NCBI GenBank assembly: GCA_947396885.1
Contig: OX377204.1
Span: 44,751,139 to 44,815,138 of the forward strand
DNA: 64,000 nucleotides
Reading direction: 5' to 3'
From: Heligmosomoides polygyrus polygyrus
Lineage: Eukaryota; Nematoda; Chromadorea; Rhabditida; Heligmosomidae
The notes below the pieces were generated by a model, which was not told the DNA's origin, did not search any database, and saw only the letters and a list, made by a program, of their open reading frames with translations. Below are positions 53,763-63,655 of this stretch, piece by piece. The translations under genes were made by a program, and so were the position numbers. The first letter of the stretch is position 1. Every line of letters starts with the position of its first letter.

Positions 53763-56700
53763 CAGGGTCAACCTTGAGGTTCGGGAATCGAAGGGGGGGG
53801 GGGTCGTACTGTAGCCTCGAATGGAGGGGGGGGGTCGTACTCTCTCGGTTTTGGAGAGGACTCTCTCCAAATTCAGGTTTTTAGACGACGTTTGCATCTA
53901 TTAATAAGTTGTTTTTTCGAGGTGTGACCACGACAATGCGGAGATTTACAAGCACTTGCGTTTCCTGGAGTTAAAAAAATAGGATTGAATATCAAAAAAT
54001 TTTTTAATGCCGATCACTGTGCAGTGAAAAATAAAGATTTCCTGTCTGCAGAATTATAGTCAAAGAGAGATTTTCATTTTTTCAGATTTTCCCAGGACGT
54101 CATGGACACGGTAGTTTTCTGCCTGATGAGCGACATATACTTCCAGAATTGCACTCTATAGAATTTCAAGTGTTAATTACTGATGACGACCTAAGTGCTT
54201 TCCCTACAAGATCTTTGAAGCGCTCTTCGAGTCGATGACGGAATGGCAACCGAAGGACGGACTTGCTTGAACAGTAATTTCTCTCCTGCAGGAAACAGCA
54301 TCAGAAAATGAAATCGCACCCTATAAAATTTTAAGCTCGTTTGACACACAGTGATAAAACTATATTTCTTTGAAACGATATTCTTTATGATCAGACGCCT
54401 CGATTTACCGAAAAGATATCGACACACTAATCACATGGAACATGTTACTTTTAGAAACTGCCTTTTAAAGCATAGAAAACACATCTACTAAAACTTTATG
54501 AATTTTCCAGGAGCCCCAAAAAATCTCCGTGTTACGGCAGATTACGTGCGGCTACTGCGTTCTCTGACGTGATCAATCGCAATTGAAATATGGATGGACT
54601 CCTCGCTGGAAAATTTTTTTCTGCCTTCTGAAGGACAGGACGACAGAGGGTGGATTTGTATCATATAAAATTTTAAGTCGTGCTTAACATACAATAAAAA
54701 CTGTGCTTCTCCGCTGCGATGAAGATATGACGAGGATGGATCGCATACAAAATTCTCATTTTTCATGAAAATATTATTTTTTAGCCGAAGCAGATCACCC
54801 ATACGGATAAAATTCAGCCACAAAAACCTAGAAGTTTTGATCAATTCACTGTGGAAAAATTGTGATTTTCTGTATAGAACAGGTTGAATCGACCTCTGGT
54901 CGACTTTGCAGTAAAGTCATCGGAGCATAAAATTGAACGTTCACAAAAAGGTTCATAACTCGGTAAGTTTTTCGAATTTTGAAAATTCTATTAGATTTTC
55001 ATAAAGTAGATAAAACGCCCTTTCTCATGGTGTAAAAGTCGTTTTCCATAAAAGGAATCGTCACGCTTGGCTGCTGGTTCGATTTTTGAGCGAAAAAAAT
55101 TGAGGTGGCTTCACAAAAATATTCATAGCTTGACCAATTCGTCGAAGTTTCAAAATCCCGCTAGCATTTCAGAAACTAGAGAAAGAGCCCTTTCTTGCTA
55201 TATGAGAATTAATGTCTAAAAATTCGGTCTTCATGCGCGGCAGGGGAGGTTCAATTTCGGCTCCATGTCGCTAAAATACGTACCGGAAATCGAACCCCCC
55301 CCCCCGCAACGCATGAAGATCCCTTTCTTGGAAAACGGTTCTTATATGGTTAGAAAGCATATTTGCTCTATTTTTTGACGAGCGAGCGGGATTTTTGATT
55401 TTTGAAAAAATAGCCGAGATATGATCAATTTTTGCAAGTCGTAAACTGAATCTCGGATCGACTCTTCGCCGTCGTCATCGGAGTGATCTCACAAAAATAT
55501 TCATAACTCGGTTATTTTTTAGAAATTCAAAAATCCCGCTAGTTTTTTAAAAATAAACAGCGCTTCTTTACGGTTACAAACTCGTTTAGCAAAAAAAGGG
55601 ATCTTCATGCGGGGCGGGGGTTCGATTTCTGGTCGATTTTTGCCGAAAATGCGTTGCGGGGGGTTCGATTTCCGGTACGTATTTTCGCGACAGGAGCCGA
55701 AATTGAACCTCCCCTGCCGCGCATGAAGACCGAATTTTTGAACACTATTTCTCATATAGCAAGAAAGAGCTCTTTCTCTAGTTTCTGAAAAGCTAGCGGG
55801 ATTTTGAAACTTCGAAGAATTGGTCAAGCTATGAATATTTTTGTGGAGCCACTTCAATTTTTTTCGCTCAAAAATCGAACCAGCAGCCACGCGTGACAAC
55901 TCCTTTTTTGGAAAAGATTTTTACACTGTGAGAAAGAGCGTTTTATCTTCTTCTTGACAGGCTAGGAAAATTTTCAAAAAACGAAAAACTTACCGAGTTA
56001 TGAACCTTTTTGTGAACGTTTAGTTTCATGCTCCGATGACATTGGTGCAAAGTCGACCTGAGGTCGATTCATCCTGTTCGATCCAGAAAATCATGATTTT
56101 TTTCACTGTGCATTGATCATGACTTGGAAGTTTTTGTGGCGAAATTTTATTCGTATGGGTGGTCTGCTTCGGCTAAAAAATATTTCTTTTTCATGAAAAA
56201 CGAGAAATTTGCTTACGATCCATCCTAAACATATCGTGTTTTTTTTTTGCTGTATCGTGTACAGAGCTGGGGTTTTTTAGCTCCATTTTCGTTTTTTATG
56301 ACGTTTTCTTAGGATGAGAGAACATTATTTCCGAGAGAAGTCCATCGTCCATCCTTCCTTTTTCCGCTCCATAATCGATTCAAGGAACGCTTCAAAAAAT
56401 TTATAAGGAAATCACTTAAGTCGTCGTCAGAAAGTAATACTCAAATTTTTATATAACACAATTTCGGAGCACAATTTCAGATGCAAACGTCGCTACTTCA
56501 GGTAGAAGAATGTTCCGTGTCCATGGTGTCCTGAAAAAAAAACTCAATAAATTGAACAGTGATGACTGGAAACTGCTACCAGAAGATCTTTATTTTGAAG
56601 TGTCAAAAATAGCGTTCAAAATTTTAAAGAATTTTATTGTGTTTTGAAAAAAAAATTGATCAGGGAACTCGTTTCATTGTCCTCTTCAGTACCGAAGCCG

Positions 56701-56877
56701 CACCTGAAAAGAAGAATCTATTAAAGAGTTCAAACTGCACAAGAAACCTTGAAAAAATCAAGAAATACAAGAAATAGAACAGTGGAAGAGATAGGGAGGG
56801 GGTCGTCCAAATTCCGCTTCAGAGGTGGGAGGGGGTCGTAAATTTCCAGCAAAAATCGAACCCCACGCTTGACCCTG
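53763..56877. mobile_element. Fold-back hAT-like element inserted in the env-like gene
   Basis: Ends CAGGGTCAACCTTGAGGTTC and CCCACGCTTGACCCTG are inverted repeats. The exact 8-bp target duplication CTTCAGGA stands at 53755-53762 and 56878-56885. The interior is a long imperfect palindrome centred near 55480. For example, GTTCATAACTCGGTAAG near 54952 faces ACTTACCGAGTTATGAAC near 55987. TIR-like strings (ATGCG, then a G-run and TTCGATTT) recur inside at about 55270, 55600 and 55660. The element has no transposase and is a relative of 43410-45714. Confidence 0.9.
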
Positions 56878-56885
56878 CTTCAGGA

Positions 56886-57740
56886 TGTCTCTTCTATAGG
56901 ATTTATCACGTTCCTAGAGATTCCACAATATATGAAATTTTTGATTGTCCTTTCTGGTTTGAAACGGTGAAAACTAACAACGGTGAAATGGAGTTGTTTC
57001 AGGGACACCGTGAGTCTTCCTCTTATGACATTGAAATTCACCCTTATACAGTGAAAAAATTACATAACACATCGCTGGAAGTAACCGCTTTTACTTTCTC
57101 GCCAATACCAGCTCTCAATAAGCGCTATATCACTAACGGCGAAACAACCGCGTATCTTTTAGACAACAGCGCTTTCAGCTATGCGTGTAATGGAAACCCG
57201 AAGCACACGAATGAAAATGCGTGAGCAATTAAAGATACCTGCAACTGTAACTCCGCAGAAGACTATGTAACCTGCTATTGCACCTCAAATAACATAACAG
57301 ACACAATGAAACTGAAAAATACGCTTCCGCGACCCATCACCTGCGGTGAAATTTCAACTGAGAGCAGAAGTAAGGTTTGCTGCTCGTACTAGTTCGGTTT
57401 CGATCGAAATGGCTATTCATATCGATTCACAGGCACTAAGAGTTTCTCAAGACATTATTGATTTTAGCTGTAATGTGAGGTGTCGTCCAATTCTAGGCTG
57501 CTAAAACTGCGCAAAAGGCGCTACCGCACTTATATGGTGTAAGTCGAACCTGGGCGATGTAATAACTCCGGTTACATGTGAAACACAACAGTTTAGTCTA
57601 GCATGTAACACTCGTGGCAAAATCAACAAAATTAAGCTCTTCTTCAACACAGCCCGAGTGAAAGAGCTATGTCAAGCACATTGTAATCGAAAAACTACTA
57701 TATTTGAAATTAATGGAACACTAAACTATGTAAATGGAAT
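56886..57740 (+). pseudogene. Env-like glycoprotein pseudogene, segment 3 (rest of the fusion subunit)
   Basis: It resumes directly where segment 2 stopped, after the target duplication. Frames on the plus strand keep the family pattern: an open stretch to 57223 with conserved Cys and aromatic residues (DCPFWFETV, YACNGNPKHT), then DTCNCNSAEDYVTCYC, and near the end GKINKIKLFFNTARVKELCQ. In-frame stops at 57221-57223 and near 57389, 57456 and 57500, and frame changes, show it is decayed. No second transmembrane helix is visible after 57740, so the C-terminus is lost or unrecognisable. Confidence 0.7.
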
Positions 57741-58049
57741 AAAACTCCTTAAGAAATAGGTCCATCTGTAGACAAATTCCACAGCTGAGGAGGAAGACTT
57801 TCCCTTTGACACTCTGGATCGTCGCCCGCCTAATATGGCGGGGCCTTCGCACTATTTGGCAATCGGTTCTGACCCTGCTTAGCTTTTGATCTTGCATAGT
57901 CTTCATTCAAGTTCTTCTCAACACGTTCGCATCTAAAGTTCTTACTCTTTCCATTATGTATATAAAACTGAGAGCCTTCATAAAAAAAATTTATTAGGTA
58001 CGGTTCGTGACGATTTCTGACGATGACGGCCTATTTGAAATGAAAATTT
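57741..58049. other. Interval between env-like relic and CCHC gene
   Basis: Nothing coding recognised. AT-rich towards the right. GAAAATTTCAG at about 58041-58051 is a good nematode-type splice acceptor directly upstream of the next ATG. Confidence 0.45.
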
Positions 58050-58059
58050 CAGAAAATCA

Positions 58060-58871
58060 ATGTCTGCCGAAGACAACGCAAACGCGGCCCCGCCCGGTCC
58101 TGAAATGGAAGAAGAAATGAAAGACGCCGAAGACGTCGAAGCGGAGCACGGCGAGGAAAGGAAAGAGGACAAGGGCGAGCAGAGCGGCGAGCAACCTGCG
58201 CACTCGCCAACTCGACGACGTGACCGACATGCTAAGACCTAAGCGGAATCTGGAACCAGCTGTATTCAAGAATCGTGTAAGTTCCCTTGTAATTGTAAAA
58301 AAAAGAAATATTTTAAAATACATGTAGAGTAAGTATATTTTTTTAAGAAAAGGAAACAAATCCAAAATGTCCAAAATGCATCTGTACATTCATCCCGGCC
58401 TAAAAATGCAATTTCCATGAAGGTAAAAAATAAAAATAAGTGTGAAAACAGTTGTAATGTTTATAAAATAAATTTATTTAGAAAGCGATCGAAAGTCTGG
58501 AAGCAAAGATGGACGCCGAAATGAAGGACCTGAGAAGGTACTTCGAAGAAGGGATACGGCACTTGGAATGGCAGGCGAACGGAATATGGAAGAAAACGGA
58601 AGAAAGTCTGGAGGCGCTACAGCGAAAAGACAACGAATTGAAACGTCGTCCGTCCACACCTCCACCGGGTCCCAGCAGACCAGTCCCGGTCCTTAAGGTA
58701 CACACATGCATTTTTTGCAATAAGACGGGCCACTGGGCCTCCGACTGTGTAACCTTTCCCACCTTGCTCAGTCGCCGCACGCAGTGCATTCTACTACATC
58801 GCTGCGAAAGGTGCCTGCGCAAAGCGACCCACATGGTTACATCTTGTAACACGCCATCGCTCTTATTGTAG
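58060..58871 (+). CDS. Gag-like CCHC zinc-knuckle protein, probably two exons
   Basis: Exon 2 (about 58482-58871) is open for 130 codons. It has a charged coiled-coil-like stretch (MDAEMKDLRRYFEEGIRHLE), a Pro-rich linker, a perfect CX2CX4HX4C zinc knuckle (CIFCNKTGHWASDC) and a second Cys/His cluster (CERCLRKATHMVTSC). This double arrangement is common in Gag proteins of BEL/Pao-type elements and would bind RNA. A TTTATTTAG acceptor precedes exon 2, and GTAAGT at about 58274 is a matching donor. ATG 58060 opens an acidic 60-codon frame that stops before that donor. The frame that joins exon 2 in phase at this donor is a different one, so exon 1 has an indel or an unseen intron. It lies between the env-like relic and the 3' LTR, an odd place for Gag. 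Confidence 0.55.
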
Positions 58872-58874
58872 GAT

Positions 58875-59646
58875 GGCAGGGCGTGAGGGTGAGGCAATGC
58901 GTCACCACTCCGCCTTCTGCCCCCACAGTTTCCCTATGGAATTCAATGAAATTTAAATTTGGTTCTAGTTTAATTGCATAATTTTGTAATGCAATGTTTT
59001 GCAATGCAATGTTTTGCAATGCAATGTTCCAGTACTGGTATTGTAATTCTGTTCTGTCATTCCAAATGTAAACTATATACCTTGTAAAACTTGTTTGTAA
59101 AATTGTACTTGTATTTGCTTTGTATTTCTATCATCCTAGATGTAAACTATGTAGTTGTGAAACATGTTTGTAAAATTGTAGTTGTACCTTCACTTGAAAT
59201 ATTTTTATTGTAGTGTAATGTACAATGGAATGGTATTGTATTTGGTTATTGTATGTGATATTGTAATGTAATATATTCATGTCGTGTTTTTGTAAAAAAG
59301 TGCCTTTGTAAAATTTGTGTGGTATATTTTGATCTAAAAATAAAACGGAATACTGTATATGTTTTCTTCCATTTCAATACGCATACAGGAATCAGCAGTA
59401 CAAGCATATATCGCCGGGATAGAAGAAATCGGTCGAGTCGAGCTCTGTGGTTTATTGTATTGTTGAGAGAAAGAAAAGAATTATTGTGTGTTGTATAAAT
59501 TGTAAGAATAGCATGAGAAATAGAAGGAACGTGGTCGGCTGAAAAAAATTAAAAATAAAACCAAAAAAATTTTTTTACGTATCATAATTTTATATACTGT
59601 ACAGCTACCGTATGCAAGTCGTAATATCACCTTTGGCCCTCGGGAG
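58875..59646. other. AT-rich 3' region of the LTR element
   Basis: Low-complexity sequence with repeated TGTAATGCAATGTTTTGCAA-like words (58985-59030) and two similar blocks containing ATGTAAACTATxTA and TTGTAAAATTGTA (about 59065 and 59150). AATAAA occurs at about 59338. No clear polypurine tract directly precedes the 3' LTR. Confidence 0.45.
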
Positions 59647-60153
59647 TGTCGTGAACTGATGTTCACAATGATTCATGGAGGAATGCCAGGGATTCTCCCG
59701 AGGCAAGTATAAAAGAGGGATGCGGCGGAGGATGGCGAGATTAGATCTGACGGATAAACGCCGCCGACACGTCACGGTTGCTCCAACGTCCGAACGGTCT
59801 CATCCTGCTCTTTGGACAGACACTGATCGCCACGGTTGGCTGGAAGGACGAGATGGACACCTTTGGAGCCCGACGACGACGACGAAGTAGTAAGTCAGAA
59901 AGCCGGACGCCGATCCTGGCTTAGAACGTAATGGAAGTGTAAATGATGTAACGACAATATAAATTTAATTATTTTATTATAAAGTAAAAGGAATAATTTA
60001 GTAAGGAATATAGCCGACGTACCTTTCATCTATTCGCTTACGAATATCACGTAAAACTAGAAATTTGAGATGGAAATAAAACTTAAATAAAACTGTGTTC
60101 TGTAGTGTAGCAAAACCATCAAAAAATTATTGGACCGTGATGCAGTCCAGATA
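59647..60153 (+). repeat. 3' LTR of the env-carrying element
   Basis: Starts TGTCGTGAACTG and ends GCAGTCCAGATA, followed by target copy ATTTC. It contains a TATA box (GTATAAAAGA at about 59708). About 240 AT-rich bases (59884-60120) are absent from the 5' LTR. Confidence 0.8.
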
Positions 60154-60217
60154 ATTTCTGCATTTTTTTCATAACCGCTGCATCCTTCACCAATTTGCTT
60201 CCTATGTACACATCAAT

Positions 60218-60282
60218 CCCCTTCATGTGCCACCTCACCGCGGTGAAGGGGTGAACATCACTTTGTGATGGCTAACGGCACA
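60218..60282 (+). ncRNA. HDV-like self-cleaving ribozyme at RTE 5' terminus
   Basis: All parts of the double-pseudoknot fold are present. P1 is CCCCTTC (60218-60224) with GAAGGGG (60245-60251), 7 bp. P2 is TGTGCC (60226-60231) with GGCACA (60277-60282), 6 bp. P3 is ACC with GGT, closing the 7-base loop TCACCGC (60235-60241). P4 is ATCAC-TTT-GTGAT (60257-60269). J4/2 is GGCTAAC (60270-60276), with C60272 in the catalytic position. Cleavage before 60218 would generate exactly the 5' end at which the two element copies begin. HDV-like ribozymes at 5' ends of RTE and R2 LINEs are established. P1 starts with C instead of the usual G. Confidence 0.9.
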
Positions 60283-60349
60283 AACGGTCACGCAGTACGC
60301 GACGCTTGTCGTGTATGGGCGGCTCTCCTGTATCCCTGGCCAGGAACAT

Positions 60350-63334
60350 GTGAGTAACCAGACCACCGGTACGGCTCAAACAACTAAACCCGCGCCCCAG
60401 TCCTCCGCGCGCCGGAGGTGGACTTCTACGACGTCGGTTGCATCCACCTCCGGCGAGGGGCCATCTAATCTCGGAGTTAAACTATCAGGACGTCATTGGA
60501 ATCGGACTGCCGGAAACTCCCTCCCACCACGACACGGAAACTGTCTATTCGTCTGCACTTATAACTGTCGTTCGATCGCATCTGAGCAGGATCTTCGGAC
60601 ACTGCTTTATAGAAGCCGAAACATCAAATACGACGTTATCGCCCTGCAGGAAACGAAAGGCAGAACGGAAACCATAAGAAGGACCGACCACAACGAGCTT
60701 CTCATTATCGGAGCAAAGGTGGACAGAAAGAATATTGGCGGAGTTGGATTTCTCGTCAATTCGACAGTGCACCACCTAGTAGACTCTTAAAAGATCATCA
60801 GTCCGCGAGTAGCTGTTCTTCGTCTGGAAACCAAAGATCAAGGAACCATCTCCATCATAAATGGATATGCTCCAACATCTGCGGCCACAGATGAAGAAAA
60901 GGAGGAATTCTACAAGCTGTTCGAAAGGACTGTCAACGACGAGAAGAGCTACTACAAAGTTGTCGTTGGTGATTTCAACGCTATCGTCGGTACGAATGAT
61001 CATTACGAATGGAGGCTAGGACCACATGGAACTTCCTCAGGGAACGAAAACGGAGAGCGCCTGATAGACTTCCTATCCGCGTGCCGTCTCTACCATGGAA
61101 ATTCTATGTTTAAGAAGCCTTCAAACCGACGATGGACCTGGGAAAGCCCAAATGGAGAAACACGTTCGGAGATCGACCATGTTCTTACGAACAGACGCTG
61201 GAGTCTGTTCGACGTCTCCGTGCTGCCTTCATTTGACACCGGCTCGGATCACCGTCTTGTCCGTGCGAAGCTGACTCTCAAAAAGAGGATGTTCAAGCGT
61301 GACACCCATAAACCGGTACCGGTGAGGATCCCCACATTCAAGTCTGAGGAGTTGGAATATGCGATAAAGTCGTATGATTGGAATCTTCTTGAAGATCCAT
61401 CGGAAGACTACGATCTTCTCTCCAAAGGACTGTTGAAATGTGCTAGCAGCTCTTGCGAAGCCACATCGCCGTCTGCTTCAAGACTCAACGCACATGCGAT
61501 TAAACTCTTGGAGCAAAGAAGAGCTGTTAAACTAGATCCTAATGCTTCCCATCTGGAAAAAGTCACCATCTCGAAGGCCTGTCGAATTGCAGTGAAGGAG
61601 TCCATTCAAGCCTACAGAAGATTGAAGCTGTTAGAAGCGGCTGGGAAAGGTTCAAGCATAAAGCGCTGCAAACGAGATCTCTGCGATCAGAAGGCAATAA
61701 TGTCAGCCCTTGTGGATAAGGATGGAACAACGCAAACGTCTCGAAGAGCGATGGAGGCCATCGTTCAGGAATTCTACACAGATCTGTTCCGTTCTTCCAT
61801 CACTGTCCCGAAATGCTTGATGCCACCAGCTGAGGAAGTACCTCCCATTCTGGAATCAGAAGTTGCTCATGCCATCAGAAGGATGAAGCAGGGCACTGCT
61901 CCCGGACCGGACGGCATTTCTGCTGATCTCCTCCGTGCGGGTGGCAGTGCCATCTGCTCACTTCTTGCCAAGCACTTCAACCACTACCTTCGACTTGGTA
62001 GGATTCCGGACTCATGGAAGGAATCGAAAACAGTTTTAATCTTCAAAAAAGGTCAGCAGGAGGATATCAACAACTATCGACCCATCAGTCTTCTCTCGGT
62101 TGTCTACAAGATCTTTACCAAGATACTGCTTAACCGCATGGAGCGTTGCTTGGATGAATATCAGCCAGTGGAGCAAGCAGGGTTTCGCAAGGATTTCTCC
62201 TGCATGGACCATATTCAGACTGTCTCACAGCTCATCGAAAGGAGCCGCGAATACCACCTCCCACTTGTTCTTGTCTTCGTGGATTATCGGAAAGCGTTCG
62301 ACTCTGTGGAAATCAACGCCATTCTGAACGCCCTTGTGAACGCTGGTATACCATCGCCCTACATCCGACTTCTCGACGAATGCTTCTCGAACACATCGAC
62401 TACCATCCAGCTGTTCGATCGAAAGCTTAAAATTCCTATCGGGAAAGGAGTACGGCAGGGAGACACGATCTCTCCCAAGCTATTCACAGCGGCACTTCAG
62501 GATGCCATGAAAGACTTGAACTGGAACGATAAAGGCTACCTTGTCGACGGTAAACGGATCAACAACCTTCGCTTCGCCGACGATATTGTTCTGATCTCTA
62601 CCAGCACGGCAGAAGCCGAGGAAATGCTGAACGAGCTCAATGTGGCAGGTATGAAGATTGGATTGGACATGAATATGTCCAAAACGCAATTTATGGTCAA
62701 CCAGTGGTGTGACACGGGACTCGTAAGGTTAAATGGAGTCGCTCTGCAACAGGTCGACTCCTACGTCTATCTGGGAAGAGAGCTGAACATGGATAACGAC
62801 CTCGCTCCTGAAATCGCCCGCAGGAGACGCGCAGCATGGGCAGCCTTCAGTTCGATTCGCGAAGTCACCGATCAGGTCAAGGATCCCGGCCTCAGGGCCT
62901 CGATATTCAACGCCTCTGTACTGCCTGCGATGTGTTACGCGACGGAAACCTGGCCCGACAACAAGACAATCGCCAGAGCGATGCAAACTACGCATCGTGC
63001 ACTGGAGAGATGTCTTCTAAGGACAAGCCTTCGTCAGCAATGGCAAGAAGGCCTACGAAGCTCGGAGCTACGGGAGAAGTCGCAATTAGCAGACCCGCTG
63101 CAGTACATGAAGAAGTCCAAATATCGCTGGGCCGGACACCTGCTTCGACGAAAGGACGACAGATGGAGTCTCCGTGTCACAGAATGGCTCCCGAGAGACC
63201 ATAAGAGACCACTGGGACGACCGCCAACGCGATGGGCAGACTCATTCTCAAGATCTTTCAGAGAGCGGAGTCTGCCTCACTGGATGCAAGTAGCCAGAGA
63301 TCTAGCGGTCTGGAAGAGTTGTGGTCCCCGCTGA
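60350..63334 (+). pseudogene. RTE ORF2 (AP endonuclease + reverse transcriptase), one stop and start lost
   Basis: One frame runs to 63334 with a single internal stop, TAA at 60788-60790, where the 38961 copy has a Tyr codon. The endonuclease has CTYNCRSIAS, ALQETKGRTE, VVVGDFNAIVG and TGSDHRLVRA (the SDH motif is intact here). The reverse transcriptase follows: GTAPGPDGISADLL, NNYRPISLLSVVYKIFTK, VFVDYRKAFDSVE, GVRQGDTISPKLFTAA, LRFADDIVLIS (catalytic Asp pair), then thumb and a C-terminal LRRKDDRWSLRVTEWLPRD region. Downstream of the stop, 742 codons are uninterrupted. The position of the ORF2 ATG in the other copy is GTG here (60350), and the next Met is ACG. The protein would nick DNA and copy the element RNA at the nick. 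Confidence 0.93.
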
Positions 63335-63399
63335 GAAGACCTCCAGCCGACAAAGGACCATCAAAGTATCAAAGTAAGTAAGTACACATCAATCAGCCG

Positions 63400-63480
63400 A
63401 AATTTCAAAAACCAATGTCAGATTCGTGATCAGTGTCCAAAAACCCCCTGGAGAAGCTCGTCTGACTGTAGAGTCCGAGC
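63400..63480. repeat. Short repeat shared with two fold-back elements
   Basis: CAGATTCGTGATCAGTGTCC-type sequence recurs near 13065 (and inverted near 13430) and near 37290. Confidence 0.55.
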
Positions 63481-63655
63481 CACGATTAGGGCGACCGCCG
63501 TGATGTCTGTGCCAGATCGACCATAGGTCGTTCCATCCTTTTCGTTTCAGAAAACCATGATTTTTCTCTGGGCATTGGTCAATACGAAACCTTTTATGGC
63601 AGAATTTTTACTGTATATGTGGTCTGCTTAAGGTAGAAAATAATTTTTCATAGTT
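63481..63655. repeat. Fragment of the palindromic hAT-like element (43410 type)
   Basis: CGTTTCAGAAAACCATGATT, GCATTGGTCAA and GTGGTCTGCTTAAGGTA match the centre-proximal right arm of 43410-45714 (44630-44760) with substantial divergence. Only one arm is present. Confidence 0.65.

Larger units (their letters stand above)
50267..60153 (+). mobile_element. LTR retrotransposon with env-like and CCHC genes but no pol, nested insertions
   Basis: Direct repeats at 50267-50531 and 59647-60153 are the LTRs. The 5-bp target duplication ATTTC stands at 50262-50266 and 60154-60158. A primer-binding site for tRNA-Gly starts at 50532, touching the 5' LTR. Inside, in plus orientation, are an env-like pseudogene in three pieces and a CCHC zinc-knuckle gene. 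Another LTR element (51047-53250) and a fold-back element (53763-56877) are inserted in the env part. No protease, reverse transcriptase or integrase is visible. The tRNA-Gly primer, 5-bp target and env type are compatible with the BEL/Pao group. Confidence 0.8.
60218..63381 (+). mobile_element. RTE-type LINE, nearly intact (copy 2), 12-bp target duplication
   Basis: The exact 12-bp repeat GTACACATCAAT flanks the element (60206-60217 and 63382-63393). It begins at the first base of an HDV-like ribozyme and ends in AAGTAAGTAA. The ORF2 frame has one premature stop and a lost start codon; otherwise the element is complete at 3164 bp. The long exact target duplication and few lesions indicate a recent insertion. 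It lies 60 bp right of the LTR element. Confidence 0.95.
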
